DNA of 64,000 nt. Origin: Oscillospiraceae bacterium (GTDB lineage: Bacteria; Bacillota; Clostridia; Oscillospirales; Oscillospiraceae). The position numbers and the translations under genes are program-made. Below are positions 51,778 through 61,533 of this stretch, one piece after another. Where the stretch lies: assembly GCA_009781515.1 (NCBI GenBank), contig WQXY01000001.1:162789-226788 (forward strand), in the 5' to 3' direction. The notes under the pieces were generated by a model. That model was not told the DNA's origin. It worked only from the letters and a program-made list of their open reading frames with translations, and did not search any database. Position 1 is the stretch's first letter. Every line of letters starts with the position of its first letter.

Positions 51778-52506
51778 ATGGTTTTTAGAATGCTAAAATC
51801 ATTATCACCAAAAAAACCTCCCACTTGCAGTGTAGTGATAGCCGCAGCCGGCAGCTCGCTTCGATGTAAGGGGGAGGATAAGCTTTTTTACAGCATTAAC
51901 GACAGACCCGTCTTGGCGCATACTATCGAAGTTTTTGAGCATTGTGTGTTTATAGATGAAATAGTCATCGTCACGCAAGAAAAAAATCTTGAAAAAATCG
52001 CCGAAATGTGCCGCGAATACAGATACAAAAAAGTCAGCAGGATTATGGTCGGCGGAGCTACAAGAGCGCAGTCCGTGTTTAACGGAGTCTTTGCGGTTTC
52101 AAAAAAAGCCAAGCTCATAGCAATCCACGACGGAGCAAGAGCATGTATTGATACCGATACGATTGAGCGCACTCTTGCCGCCGCCGCAAGATACAACGCC
52201 GCCGCTCCCGCAGTGGAGGTTGTCTCAACCCTCAAGCGTTTGACGGGCAAGGTTATAACTGAAACTGTTGACAGAAATAAACTCGTTGAGATACAAACAC
52301 CGCAAATATTCAGAGCCGAAATCATTAAAGCGGCACTTACAAACGCAATGAAAAAGTCAATCGAAATTACAGACGACTGTATGGCAGCCGAGATTATCGG
52401 AGTGCCTGTCCATACAGTTTTAGGCTCACGCAAAAACATAAAAATAACGGAAATTGATGATTTGCAAATTGCGACGTCAATACTGTCACAAGGAGTAGAG
52501 GCATGA
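51778..52506 (+). CDS. ispD: 2-C-methyl-D-erythritol 4-phosphate cytidylyltransferase
   Basis: The 242-residue MEP-pathway enzyme has the nucleotide loop IAAAGSSLRCKGEDK, VGGATRAQSVFNG and IHDGARACI, then QTPQIFRAEII. The substrate is methylerythritol phosphate and CTP. It starts 12 bases after carD and overlaps ispF by four bases (ATGA), so the last two steps are co-translated. Confidence 0.95.
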   Translation: MVFRMLKSLSPKKPPTCSVVIAAAGSSLRCKGEDKLFYSINDRPVLAHTIEVFEHCVFIDEIVIVTQEKNLEKIAEMCREYRYKKVSRIMVGGATRAQSVFNGVFAVSKKAKLIAIHDGARACIDTDTIERTLAAAARYNAAAPAVEVVSTLKRLTGKVITETVDRNKLVEIQTPQIFRAEIIKAALTNAMKKSIEITDDCMAAEIIGVPVHTVLGSRKNIKITEIDDLQIATSILSQGVEA

Positions 52507-52979
52507 GAATAGGTCACGGATATGATGCTCATAGGCTCAAAAAAGGACGCAGATGTGTTCTTTGCGGAGTTACAATACCATGTGAGTTTGGGCCGGACGG
52601 GCATTCCGACGCCGATGTGCCTGTTCACGCACTTATGGACGCAATGCTCGGTGCTTTGGCACTCGGTGATATCGGTACTCATTTTCCCTCAAGTGACAAT
52701 AAGTGGAAAGATGCCGACAGTATGAAGCTGCTGTGCGAGGTTGATTATATGATTAAAGCCGAGGGGTATACAGTCGGTAATGCAGATATTACAATCGTTT
52801 TGCAAGAGCCGAAGCTTGCGGCATATATAATCCAAATGAGGGAAAAAATTGCACAGGTTCTGCAAACAGATATTAAAAACATAAGCATTAAAGCAACCAC
52901 CGAAGAGGGACTTGGCTTTACCGGAGATAAATCGGGAATTTCCGCAACTGCAGTTGTGTTTTTGACGAAAATACAGTAA
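52503..52979 (+). CDS. ispF: 2-C-methyl-D-erythritol 2,4-cyclodiphosphate synthase
   Basis: The 158-residue enzyme has the metal-binding GHGYDAHRL at the N-terminus, the cyclase signature HSDADVPVHALMDAMLGAL and ATTEEGLGFTG. Length is normal. It forms the MEcPP ring after IspD and IspE; ispE is not seen here. Confidence 0.96.
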   Translation: MRIGHGYDAHRLKKGRRCVLCGVTIPCEFGPDGHSDADVPVHALMDAMLGALALGDIGTHFPSSDNKWKDADSMKLLCEVDYMIKAEGYTVGNADITIVLQEPKLAAYIIQMREKIAQVLQTDIKNISIKATTEEGLGFTGDKSGISATAVVFLTKIQ

Positions 52980-53003
52980 AATAGCCATGAGGGTTTAGGT
53001 TTA

Positions 53004-53864
53004 ATGGAAGATACGTTAAGAGATATACTCAATCAGGTAATAGGTGTGCTTCTTTCTCTCAGACAAACCATTCGTATCTGGGATGTTGTGGACATACTCA
53101 TTATCGCGTTTTTGATATACAGAATGCTCAGTATCATGCAAAAAACATCAGCGAGCAGTGTTATTAAAGGGCTTCTTTTAATACTCGGCGTTGCGTGGAT
53201 TGCAAATATACTTAACATGAACATTCTGACGTATCTTTTAAGACAGATATTGCAGCTCGGAACGCTCGTTGTAGTTATTTTGTTTCAGCCCGAAATACGA
53301 AAGCTCTTTGAAAGAATGGGTACAACAAAATTAGACTCGCTTTTTCGTAAGCGCAGAAGATATGAAAGTGTTGAAGTGACTATTCAAAATGTTATTGACT
53401 CTTGCACTGCCATGTCAAAGACCAAAACAGGTGCACTTATTGTCTTTGAGCGAAAAGTGGGGCTTAATGACTACGCTGCAACAGGTGTGAGTATTGACGC
53501 CCACGCATCCTGCGAGCTTATACAAAGTGTTTTTTATGACAACTCACCAATGCATGACGGTGCACTTATAATCCGCGAAGACAGAATACTCGCAGCTGCA
53601 TGTATGCTTCCGCTGTCTACCAACTACGGCATAAGCAAGGAGCTTGGCATGAGGCACAGAGCAGGTGTCGGAATTAGTGAACGCTCGGATGCTGTGGTTG
53701 TTTTGGTATCGGAGCAGACAGGCAATATTTCGGTCGCGATTGACGGAATGCTCAAGCGCGAGCTCGATAATGACACATTAAAAAAGCTCCTTATAAATGA
53801 AGTTTTAATTCCTAATGACAGTAAAGAAGAAAAAAGACGCTCAAAAGCAAAGAGGAAAGAGTAG
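53004..53864 (+). CDS. cdaA: Membrane diadenylate cyclase
   Basis: The 286-residue protein has three N-terminal membrane helices and the DAC domain with DGALIIRE and RHRAGVGIS. It makes cyclic-di-AMP, which controls potassium and osmotic balance and cell-wall integrity. It overlaps the CdaR-like gene by one base. The usual third gene, glmM, is not downstream. Confidence 0.95.
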   Translation: MEDTLRDILNQVIGVLLSLRQTIRIWDVVDILIIAFLIYRMLSIMQKTSASSVIKGLLLILGVAWIANILNMNILTYLLRQILQLGTLVVVILFQPEIRKLFERMGTTKLDSLFRKRRRYESVEVTIQNVIDSCTAMSKTKTGALIVFERKVGLNDYAATGVSIDAHASCELIQSVFYDNSPMHDGALIIREDRILAAACMLPLSTNYGISKELGMRHRAGVGISERSDAVVVLVSEQTGNISVAIDGMLKRELDNDTLKKLLINEVLIPNDSKEEKRRSKAKRKE

Positions 53865-55114
53865 TGTTAAAGGAAAAACTCAGTAAAATATCAACAAAGG
53901 CATTTTATATAGTGTTTGCAATCATTGTTTCCGTTGCTCTTTGGCTGTATGTGGAAATAACCGAAAACGATATGCAAACGCGTGAAATTCCTGTCGAAAT
54001 AGTTCTTAGAAACCTTGATGTGCTCAACGACAGGGGGCTTCTTGTTTCTTCAATTATGACCGAAAACCTTACAATTACTTTTGAGGGGCCGCTTGTCGAG
54101 ATTAACAGACTGATGTCAGGCCATGTGACGGCTGAGGTGAATTTGGCAAACATTCCGTCGGCGGGGCCTCATGTGCTCGATTATGATATCATTTGGCCGC
54201 AGTCGGTTAATGCAAATGCTATCAGTATCAGAGGCAGCTCTGCCGACAGGGTGACGCTTCTTATTGACAGAATATATGACAGGCAAATCGAGGTTCATGT
54301 AAACTATACCGGAGGAACAGCCTCACAGGACCTCGTTATAGAGCCTGCGGAGTTTGACCCGCATGTTATAACCGTTCGCGGTCCCGAGGAGATTATTTCA
54401 CAAATCAGCCATGTTGTTGTCCCGATTTTGCGCGAAAATCTATCTTCTTCAATAACCGATGATTTTCCGTTTGTACTTATCGACATGGAGGGGCAGGAGC
54501 TTGATATCACAGGAAATGAGTCTGTTATACTCAGCCATGAAACAATCCGTGTCACCATTCCGATACGGCTGATGAAATCCGTGCCGCTGTTTGTTGAACT
54601 TTCGCACGGTACGACCACATCACAGGCAAATACAACCGTCAGAACAACTCCCGAGTTTGTCACTATTTCCGGTGAGCCGGAGGTTATAAGAAATCTTAAT
54701 CAAATCATGCTCGGCACTATAGATATGCAAAGCTTCGGTCTGTCAACAACAAGAACATTTCCGATTATTATCCCGAATAATCTTACTAATCTGTCCGGAG
54801 AGAGTGAAGCAATGGTTTCGGTTGAGGTGCTCGGTCAGGGTATCGCATTTAGAAGTGTAAACAACTTGCAGGTGATAAATGTTCCGACCGGTCACAGATA
54901 TGAGATTGTTACTCAAAGTATTGACGTTCGCGTGCGTGGTTTGGAAGCGGATTTGACTGCAATTACACCAATGAACCTTAGGGTTATTGCAGATTTGACC
55001 GATGTTGGAACGGGGACTACATCAGTTATCGCAAGGGCGTATATTCACGGGATTGAAACCTCTGTCGAGCCAATCGGCGAGTACAGAATTGTTGTAACCA
55101 TTGTCGCGGACTAA
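53864..55114 (+). CDS. cdaR: YbbR-domain protein, regulator of CdaA
   Basis: The 416-residue protein starts with GTG after AGAGGAAAG. It has one N-terminal membrane helix (residues 12-28) and four YbbR-like beta repeats facing outside. In Bacillus, CdaR adjusts the activity of CdaA, and the two genes are adjacent as here. Confidence 0.88.
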   Translation: MLKEKLSKISTKAFYIVFAIIVSVALWLYVEITENDMQTREIPVEIVLRNLDVLNDRGLLVSSIMTENLTITFEGPLVEINRLMSGHVTAEVNLANIPSAGPHVLDYDIIWPQSVNANAISIRGSSADRVTLLIDRIYDRQIEVHVNYTGGTASQDLVIEPAEFDPHVITVRGPEEIISQISHVVVPILRENLSSSITDDFPFVLIDMEGQELDITGNESVILSHETIRVTIPIRLMKSVPLFVELSHGTTTSQANTTVRTTPEFVTISGEPEVIRNLNQIMLGTIDMQSFGLSTTRTFPIIIPNNLTNLSGESEAMVSVEVLGQGIAFRSVNNLQVINVPTGHRYEIVTQSIDVRVRGLEADLTAITPMNLRVIADLTDVGTGTTSVIARAYIHGIETSVEPIGEYRIVVTIVAD

Positions 55115-55136
55115 TAAATTTACGGAGCATAAGAAT

Positions 55137-56015
55137 ATGATTAAAAGCATGACAGGTTTCGGCAGCGCAAAGGGTAATTCAGGAAAGCTTGAGATTACCG
55201 TTGAAGTAAAAAGTGTAAATAACAGACATCTTGACTGTTCCATAAAAATACCAAGGGTTTTTGCTTCCATTGAAGAGACACTCAAGGCGATTGTTTCCGC
55301 AGGTATATCCAGAGGTAAGGTTGATATTTCGGTTTTTATTGACTCCTCAAATGCCGATGATATAGACATTAAGGTCAATCATTCACTTGCAAAGGCTTAT
55401 ATTAAGGCGCTTCGTGAAGTTGCATGGAATAATGAGCTTTCTGACGAAATCTCCGTTACGGATTTGACACGTTACCCCGATATACTTCAAGCATCAAGAC
55501 GCGAGGTGGATACTGACCTGCTTTGCAAGGATATCAGCGGCATACTCAAAACAGCTCTTACGAATTTTGACGAAATGAGAACACTTGAGGGCGAGCGTTT
55601 GGGGGCTGACATATCTGCCCGTCTTACAGAGATTGAAAAGCTCACTTCGATGGCTGAGCAGGTACTGCCGGAAACTGTAGCCTTGTACAGAAGCAAATTA
55701 GAGGGTAAAATAAAAGATATACTCGGCACATCGGGTATTGACGAGGCAAGAATTCTCACAGAGGCTGCAATATTTGCCGATAAAATTTCAACGGAAGAGG
55801 AAACTGTCAGGCTTAGAAGTCACATTGCTCAGCTTCGTGATTTACTCGAACAAAAAGAGCCTGTCGGCAGAAAGATTGACTTTTTGGTGCAGGAATTTAA
55901 TCGCGAAGCCAACACAATCGGCTCTAAGGGTAACAACTCGCAAATGTCGAGAATAATCGTCGATTTGAAAGCGGAAATAGAAAAAATACGCGAACAGGCA
56001 CAAAATATCGAATAA
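55137..56015 (+). CDS. yicC: YicC-family endoribonuclease
   Basis: The 292-residue protein has the N-terminal MTGFG motif (MIKSMTGFGSA), the VEVKSVNNRHLD segment, and the C-terminal DUF1732 block ending KGNNSQMSRIIVDLKAEIEKIREQ. E. coli YicC is an RNA nuclease. I start it at 55137, preceded by GGAG; the longer frame overlaps cdaR. It heads a conserved yicC-remA-gmk-rpoZ-priA-def-fmt-rlmN cluster. Confidence 0.92.
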   Translation: MIKSMTGFGSAKGNSGKLEITVEVKSVNNRHLDCSIKIPRVFASIEETLKAIVSAGISRGKVDISVFIDSSNADDIDIKVNHSLAKAYIKALREVAWNNELSDEISVTDLTRYPDILQASRREVDTDLLCKDISGILKTALTNFDEMRTLEGERLGADISARLTEIEKLTSMAEQVLPETVALYRSKLEGKIKDILGTSGIDEARILTEAAIFADKISTEEETVRLRSHIAQLRDLLEQKEPVGRKIDFLVQEFNREANTIGSKGNNSQMSRIIVDLKAEIEKIREQAQNIE

Positions 56016-56036
56016 TTTGCAAAAGTAGGGTATAAT

Positions 56037-56294
56037 ATGAAGTTGATAAGCATAGGGTTTGGTAATATTGTTTCCGCAGGCAGGATTATTGCGATTGTCA
56101 GCCCTGAGTCTGCTCCGATAAAACGAATGATTTCCGATGTCCGCGAAAAGAGTATGCTCATTGACGCAACGTACGGGCGGCGGACAAGGGCGGTTATAAT
56201 TACCGATAACGGAACATTGATACTCTCTGCACTTCAACCGGAAACAATCGCATCAAGAATAGGACAAGATACAAAGGTAACTGATGATGAGTGA
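56037..56294 (+). CDS. remA: RemA-like regulatory protein (DUF370)
   Basis: The 85-residue protein begins [18 protein letters not shown], typical of the RemA family, which in Bacillus is a DNA-binding activator of biofilm matrix and osmoprotection genes. Its position between yicC and gmk is conserved. It overlaps the gmk start by 11 bases. Confidence 0.93.
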   Translation: MKLISIGFGNIVSAGRIIAIVSPESAPIKRMISDVREKSMLIDATYGRRTRAVIITDNGTLILSALQPETIASRIGQDTKVTDDE

Positions 56295-56850
56295 AAAAGG
56301 AAAGCTTGTTATAATATCGGGACCGTCCGGTGCGGGTAAAGGCACAGTCATTAAAAAGCTTTTGGAGCTTTGCCCCAACCTTAAATTTTCCGTGTCCGCA
56401 ACAACAAGAGCGCCAAGACCGGGGGAGACTGACGGTGTTGAATACTTTTTCTTGTCAAAGGAAAAGTTTGAAGATATGATAGAAAAAGACAGCTTTCTTG
56501 AGTGGGCGGAGTATGTCGGCGATTATTACGGTACGCCGAGGCAGCCGATTTATGATAATATAGACGACGGTCATACCGTTATTTTGGATATTGAGGTGCA
56601 AGGTGCAAGGCAGGTAATGCAAAAGGAGCCTGATGCCGTGACGATTTTTATCGTACCGCCCGATATTGAGGAGCTTAATAGAAGGCTTCGCGGCAGAGGC
56701 ACCGACAGTGAGGAAAAGCTGCTTGCCCGCATGGAGCGCGCCAAGCTTGAGTTTAAGGAAATGAACAAGTACAACCATGTTGTTTCAAATGATATTGTTG
56801 ACCGTGCAGCAGGGGAAATAATTAAATTAATAAACCGAAAGGATAGATAA
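56284..56850 (+). CDS. gmk: Guanylate kinase
   Basis: The 188-residue enzyme phosphorylates GMP. It has the P-loop GPSGAGKGT, the GMP-binding [17 protein letters not shown] and the lid/[12 protein letters not shown] region. Length is standard. It is followed three bases later by rpoZ. Confidence 0.96.
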   Translation: MMSEKGKLVIISGPSGAGKGTVIKKLLELCPNLKFSVSATTRAPRPGETDGVEYFFLSKEKFEDMIEKDSFLEWAEYVGDYYGTPRQPIYDNIDDGHTVILDIEVQGARQVMQKEPDAVTIFIVPPDIEELNRRLRGRGTDSEEKLLARMERAKLEFKEMNKYNHVVSNDIVDRAAGEIIKLINRKDR

Positions 56851-56852
56851 AT

Positions 56853-57053
56853 ATGTTATACCCATCACTTGCAAGTCTTCTAAAACAAGTAAACAGCCGA
56901 TATCTACTCGTAAATATCATTGCCCGCAGGGCAAGGGATATTTCGGTACGTGATGACGGATTTGAGAGCGAAGACTACGATAAGCCTGTTTCCAAGGCGA
57001 TTGAAGAAATTGCGGCAGGCGAGCTGCGAGTCACAGTGCCCGACGATTTATAG
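56853..57053 (+). CDS. rpoZ: RNA polymerase omega subunit
   Basis: This 66-residue subunit helps assemble the polymerase by holding beta-prime. LLVNIIARRARDI and the closing KPVSKAIEEIAAGEL are the conserved elements. It lies between gmk and priA as in Firmicutes. Confidence 0.92.
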   Translation: MLYPSLASLLKQVNSRYLLVNIIARRARDISVRDDGFESEDYDKPVSKAIEEIAAGELRVTVPDDL

Positions 57054-57061
57054 TCTGTTAT

Positions 57062-59062
57062 ATGAGTCATACGGTTGCTAAAGTTGCTGTTTCGACATCG
57101 ACTTATCATATAGATAAGCCGTATGATTATCTCATTGACGATACTATGCGACACTTGGCGAGACCCGGTATGCGGGTGCTTGTGCCGTTTGGGCGGGGCG
57201 ATAAAAAGGTCGAGGGTATTGTCCTGTCACTTGAGGATAAGAGCGAATACGGCAGGCTCAAGGCGATTGATACATTTCTTGACGAAGCGCCTGTTATAGA
57301 TGATGAAAACATTAAGCTTGCCTTATGGATGAGTGACAGGTTTTTTTGCACTGTATATGACGCTTTGCGTATTATGCTGCCTGCAAAGATGGATTTTAAG
57401 CGAAAAACAAAGTGCAGAGAGATATCGAATACGGCAGGGCAGGAGGTACAGCTCAGCCGTGAGCAGAGCGCCGTGTTTGACGATATTATGCCGCTGCTCA
57501 AAAGCAATGAGCCAAAGGCTGCTTTATTATACGGAGTTACAGGCAGCGGTAAAACACAGGTATATATCAAGCTGATAGAAGAAACCATAAGGCTCGGAAA
57601 AACAGCAATCGTTCTTGTGCCCGAGATTGGTCTTACTCCTCAAACAGTCAGCTTGTTTGAGTCTTATTTTGGAGGCACGGTTGCGGTGCTGCACAGTGCT
57701 CTCGGTGACGGCGAGCGGTATGTTGAGTGGAAGCGGATACGCTCGGGCGAGGTTAATGTTGTTGTGGGGACACGCTCGGCTGTTTTTGCCCCTCTTAAAA
57801 ACATAGGACTTATCGTAATTGACGAGGAACAGGAGCACACATATAAGTCTGAAAACTCACCACGATATCATGCGCGTCTTATCGCAAAGTATCGGGTGAC
57901 GCACTCCTCGGGGCTGCTTCTTTTGGCGTCAGCCACACCCTCGATAGACAGTATGTTTTCGGCAGTCAGCGGAAAATACAGCCTGCTTCGGCTTGACAAT
58001 AGATTTAACGAAATGGAGCTTCCGCCCGTTATTGTCGTTGACATGAAAAAGGAGCTCAAGGCAGGTAACGGCGGCTCTATAAGCTCGGTGCTGAAAGATG
58101 AGCTTTCCAAAAACATTCAAAACGGTGAGCAGAGTATACTGTTTATTAACCGCAGGGGGGCAAGCCCTGTTGTAGCATGCGGGGAGTGCGGGTATACATA
58201 CAAATGCAAAAATTGCAGTGTGTCCATGACATACCACGCAACAAATAAGAGGTTACTGTGTCACTACTGCGGCTACTACATTCCCGTACCTATGATTTGC
58301 CCGCAGTGTGACGGAAAGCTAAAGTTTATCGGTGCGGGAACGCAAAAGGTGGAGCTTGAACTGTCGCAGCTTTTCCCTGATGTAAGCATTATCCGCATGG
58401 ACGCGGACACAACCTCAAAAAAAGACTCGCACAAAAAATTATTATCCGATTTTAGAAATAACGAAGCACATATACTGCTCGGCACTCAAATGGTGACAAA
58501 GGGCTTGGATTTTGAAAATGTAACGCTCGTAGGTGTTTTAAGTGCCGATTTATCGCTTTATATGAGCGATTACCGTGCAAATGAAAAGACCTTTTCGCTC
58601 ATAACACAGGTTGTCGGACGCTCCGGCAGGGGAGAAAAGCCGGGCAGGGCGGTTATTCAAACATACACACCGCAAAATAAAGTTATTGCACTTGCGTCAA
58701 ATCAGGATTTTGACTCGTTTTTTGACAGTGAAATAGAGCTTAGGCGCGCTTTGAAAAGCCCGCCCGTGCGTGATTTGATATCACTGACGGTAAACGGTAC
58801 CGATGAGAGCAAAATTGTTACGGCATGTGATGCGCTTTTGACATTACTTCAAAGATATTTTAAGACGGACAGTAAGGTCAGCTTGCTTGGGCCTGCTCCT
58901 GCAACAGTTTCAAAGGTCAGCAACAAGTATGTCTATAAAATACTTGTCTGTTGTAAAAATAATAAGCGCGTCAGAGAAGTAATATCACAGGTGATAAAGG
59001 ATTTTGCAGGCGATAAGAGAAACAGGGGACTTTCAATTTACGCAGATGTTGATATGGGGTGA
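57062..59062 (+). CDS. priA: Primosomal protein N', replication restart helicase
   Basis: The 666-residue helicase has an N-terminal 3' DNA-binding domain, Walker A GVTGSGKT, the DEEQ box and an inserted zinc-binding region with eight cysteines (CGECGYTYKCKNC; CHYCG; CPQCDG), then the C-terminal helicase motifs (TQVVGRSGRG). It is somewhat shorter than the roughly 730-residue norm, mainly at the N-terminus. It reloads the replisome at stalled forks. Confidence 0.95.
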   Translation: MSHTVAKVAVSTSTYHIDKPYDYLIDDTMRHLARPGMRVLVPFGRGDKKVEGIVLSLEDKSEYGRLKAIDTFLDEAPVIDDENIKLALWMSDRFFCTVYDALRIMLPAKMDFKRKTKCREISNTAGQEVQLSREQSAVFDDIMPLLKSNEPKAALLYGVTGSGKTQVYIKLIEETIRLGKTAIVLVPEIGLTPQTVSLFESYFGGTVAVLHSALGDGERYVEWKRIRSGEVNVVVGTRSAVFAPLKNIGLIVIDEEQEHTYKSENSPRYHARLIAKYRVTHSSGLLLLASATPSIDSMFSAVSGKYSLLRLDNRFNEMELPPVIVVDMKKELKAGNGGSISSVLKDELSKNIQNGEQSILFINRRGASPVVACGECGYTYKCKNCSVSMTYHATNKRLLCHYCGYYIPVPMICPQCDGKLKFIGAGTQKVELELSQLFPDVSIIRMDADTTSKKDSHKKLLSDFRNNEAHILLGTQMVTKGLDFENVTLVGVLSADLSLYMSDYRANEKTFSLITQVVGRSGRGEKPGRAVIQTYTPQNKVIALASNQDFDSFFDSEIELRRALKSPPVRDLISLTVNGTDESKIVTACDALLTLLQRYFKTDSKVSLLGPAPATVSKVSNKYVYKILVCCKNNKRVREVISQVIKDFAGDKRNRGLSIYADVDMG

Positions 59063-59067
59063 ACTAA

Positions 59068-59601
59068 ATGGCACTGAGAAATATTTTAAGAGATGATGAC
59101 GCGGGGCTTTTTAAGGTAAGTCGTGAGGTTTCCGATTTTAACAGACGGCTTCATGTTTTGCTTGACGATATGCGCGAGACACTCATATCCGCAGACGGTC
59201 TTGGGCTTGCCGCGCCGCAGGTTGGTGTGCTCCGGCGTGTGGCACTTATTGTTGATACGGACTATGACAGCGAGGATGTTGGCGAGAAAATAATCGAGCT
59301 GATAAATCCGGAGTTTATTTATAAAGAGGGCGAAAACTCGGCTTCCGAGGGTTGTCTGAGTGTGCCCGGTGTTTACGGAATGGTTACACGTCCGCAGGCT
59401 GTAAAGATAAAAGCGTTTGACAGACATGGCGAAGCTTTTGAGCTTGAGGCGTTTGACCTTACTGCCCGTGCGATTTGCCATGAAATAGACCATTTGAACG
59501 GTATTGTGTTTACATCAATTGCAGAGCGTATTCTCACAGATGAAGAGCTTGAGGAAATGCGAAAAGAACGCGAACGGGAAGAAGCTGAGGTAGGTAGTTA
59601 G
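59068..59601 (+). CDS. def: Peptide deformylase
   Basis: The 177-residue metalloenzyme removes the formyl group from new proteins. It has the three family motifs GLAAPQVGV, EGCLSVP and HEIDHLNG. A Glu-rich helix extends the C-terminus. The stop overlaps the GTG start of fmt by one base. Confidence 0.96.
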   Translation: MALRNILRDDDAGLFKVSREVSDFNRRLHVLLDDMRETLISADGLGLAAPQVGVLRRVALIVDTDYDSEDVGEKIIELINPEFIYKEGENSASEGCLSVPGVYGMVTRPQAVKIKAFDRHGEAFELEAFDLTARAICHEIDHLNGIVFTSIAERILTDEELEEMRKEREREEAEVGS

Positions 59602-60506
59602 TGAAAATTGTTTTTATGGGTACGCCCGATTTTGCCCGGAAATCACTGCAGCAGCTATATGATGACGGCCACGAGATAGCCGCTGTATTTACGGGAGCTG
59701 ATAAAAAACAGGGCAGGGGAATGAAGCTGACTTATACACCTGTTAAAGAGCTTGCCTTGCAGCATAATACACCTGTTTTTGAGCCGTCCGAAATGACAGC
59801 TTCGCTTGTGGAGAGCTTTAAGTGTGAGCTGATTGCGGTTGTTGCATACGGAGTGTTTCTGCCGCAGAGTATTTTGGACATTCCGCCGCTTGGTTGTGTT
59901 AATATACATGGGTCACTTTTGCCGAAATACCGCGGAGCAGCGCCCATTCAACATGCTGTATTAAACGGTGAAAAGATTACGGGAGTCACATCGCAGTTTA
60001 TGGTAAAACAAATGGATGCGGGCGATGTGATTTTGTCGAGCGAAACCAAAATCGGCGAAGATGAGACGTCTGCGCAGCTTTTTGAGCGTCTCGGCGATAT
60101 GGGAGCTAAGTTGCTCTCTGATACGGTTTTTGCCATAGAAAAAGGCGCAGCGCCGAGGGTCGCACAAAACCACGACGAAGCAACATTTGCACCGGTGTTT
60201 TCAAAGGATAACGCTGCTATTGACTTTAACGAAACGGCAGTTAATATTAAAAACAAGGTTCGGGCTTTTGTGCCGTGGCCTGTGGCAACCATGGAGCTTA
60301 GCGGCAAAGTGCTAAAGGTTTATAGTGTTGACATTTCGGACAATCAGACGGGTAGAGCACCCGGCACGGCTATTACGGACAGTAAGCTTGGGCTTGAAAT
60401 AGCCTGCAAGGACGGCAGCGTTATTATTAACCGGCTTCAAGCTTCCGGAGGGAAGATAATGTCTTCGAGCGAGTATCTGCGGGGTAATAAGACCAATGAA
60501 ACGTGA
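59601..60506 (+). CDS. fmt: Methionyl-tRNA formyltransferase
   Basis: The 301-residue enzyme formylates initiator Met-tRNA. It starts with GTG and has FMGTPDFA, the catalytic NIHGSLLPKYRGAAPI and the C-terminal OB-fold domain. Coupling with def pairs the adding and removing enzymes. It overlaps rlmN by 11 bases. Confidence 0.96.
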   Translation: MKIVFMGTPDFARKSLQQLYDDGHEIAAVFTGADKKQGRGMKLTYTPVKELALQHNTPVFEPSEMTASLVESFKCELIAVVAYGVFLPQSILDIPPLGCVNIHGSLLPKYRGAAPIQHAVLNGEKITGVTSQFMVKQMDAGDVILSSETKIGEDETSAQLFERLGDMGAKLLSDTVFAIEKGAAPRVAQNHDEATFAPVFSKDNAAIDFNETAVNIKNKVRAFVPWPVATMELSGKVLKVYSVDISDNQTGRAPGTAITDSKLGLEIACKDGSVIINRLQASGGKIMSSSEYLRGNKTNET

Positions 60507-61530
60507 TATAAAATCTATGCAGCTGTGTGAGCTTGAGGAGTATTTTAAGTCGATTGACGAAAAAACTTTTCGGGCGGGTCAGGTGTTTTCATGGCTTCAT
60601 AAGGATGTTTTGACATTTGATGAAATGACAAACCTGTCGCTTGATTTACGCAATAAACTCGACGATGAATTTTATATTTCCGATTTATATATCATAAAGA
60701 AGCAGATATCGCAAAATGACGGCACAATCAAATTTCTTTGGGGATTAAATGACGGCAACACAATAGAAAGTGTTGTAATGGAATATAAGCACGGCTATAC
60801 GATTTGTATTTCGACGCAGGTCGGCTGCAAAATGGGCTGTGTTTTTTGTGCGTCTTCCATAGGCGGCTTTGTGCGAAATCTGAGTGCTTCGGAGATGCTT
60901 GACCAAGTGCTTTGCGCCATGCGTAATACGGGAGTTATCATATCAAACATAGTGCTTATGGGAATGGGTGAGCCTCTCGACAATTTTGATAATGTCATAC
61001 GTTTTGTCGACCTTGTAAAGCACCCCAAGGGTATAAATATCGGTGCCCGCCATATTACACTTTCAACGTGCGGGATAGCAGAATACATTGACAAATTGAC
61101 CGATTATGGTGTACAATTAAGTTTGGCAATTTCACTTCATGCACCTGACGATACTACAAGGTCAATGCTGATACCGTACAATCGCAAGTCGGGAATTGAT
61201 GCCATTTTTGAAGCGGCAAAAAGATATACCGAAAAAACAGGCAGGCGCGTCACTTACGAATATGCCATGATAGATGATGTCAACGATACGGCAACTCATG
61301 CAAAAACGCTTGCAAATCTTCTCAGGGGTACGGGCAGCCACTTAAATATGATTATCCTCAGCGCTGTGCCGCAGTGTGACCTAAAACCGAGCAAAAAGGA
61401 AAGTATAGAAAAATTTGCAGATATTTTGAAGCAAAACGGCATTACCTTTACTACCCGCAGGAGCTTAGGCGCCGATATAGACGCTGCATGCGGTCAGCTG
61501 AGAAGAAAAATTTCGCAATCAACGGAGTAA
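60496..61530 (+). CDS. rlmN: Dual-specificity 23S rRNA/tRNA adenine-C2 methyltransferase
   Basis: The 344-residue radical-SAM enzyme has the CxxxCxxC cluster motif CKMGCVFCAS, the MGMGEPLDNF segment and the methyl-accepting Cys near the end (DIDAACGQL). It methylates C2 of A2503 in 23S rRNA and A37 in some tRNAs. Length is normal. Stp follows three bases later. Confidence 0.95.
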   Translation: MKRDIKSMQLCELEEYFKSIDEKTFRAGQVFSWLHKDVLTFDEMTNLSLDLRNKLDDEFYISDLYIIKKQISQNDGTIKFLWGLNDGNTIESVVMEYKHGYTICISTQVGCKMGCVFCASSIGGFVRNLSASEMLDQVLCAMRNTGVIISNIVLMGMGEPLDNFDNVIRFVDLVKHPKGINIGARHITLSTCGIAEYIDKLTDYGVQLSLAISLHAPDDTTRSMLIPYNRKSGIDAIFEAAKRYTEKTGRRVTYEYAMIDDVNDTATHAKTLANLLRGTGSHLNMIILSAVPQCDLKPSKKESIEKFADILKQNGITFTTRRSLGADIDAACGQLRRKISQSTE

Positions 61531-61533
61531 TAA

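Noticed and set aside
56025..56039. TATAAT touching the remA start codon as a leaderless promoter
   Set aside because: It overlaps the ATG, too close for a transcript start at the codon, and no -35 box is present at 17 bases.
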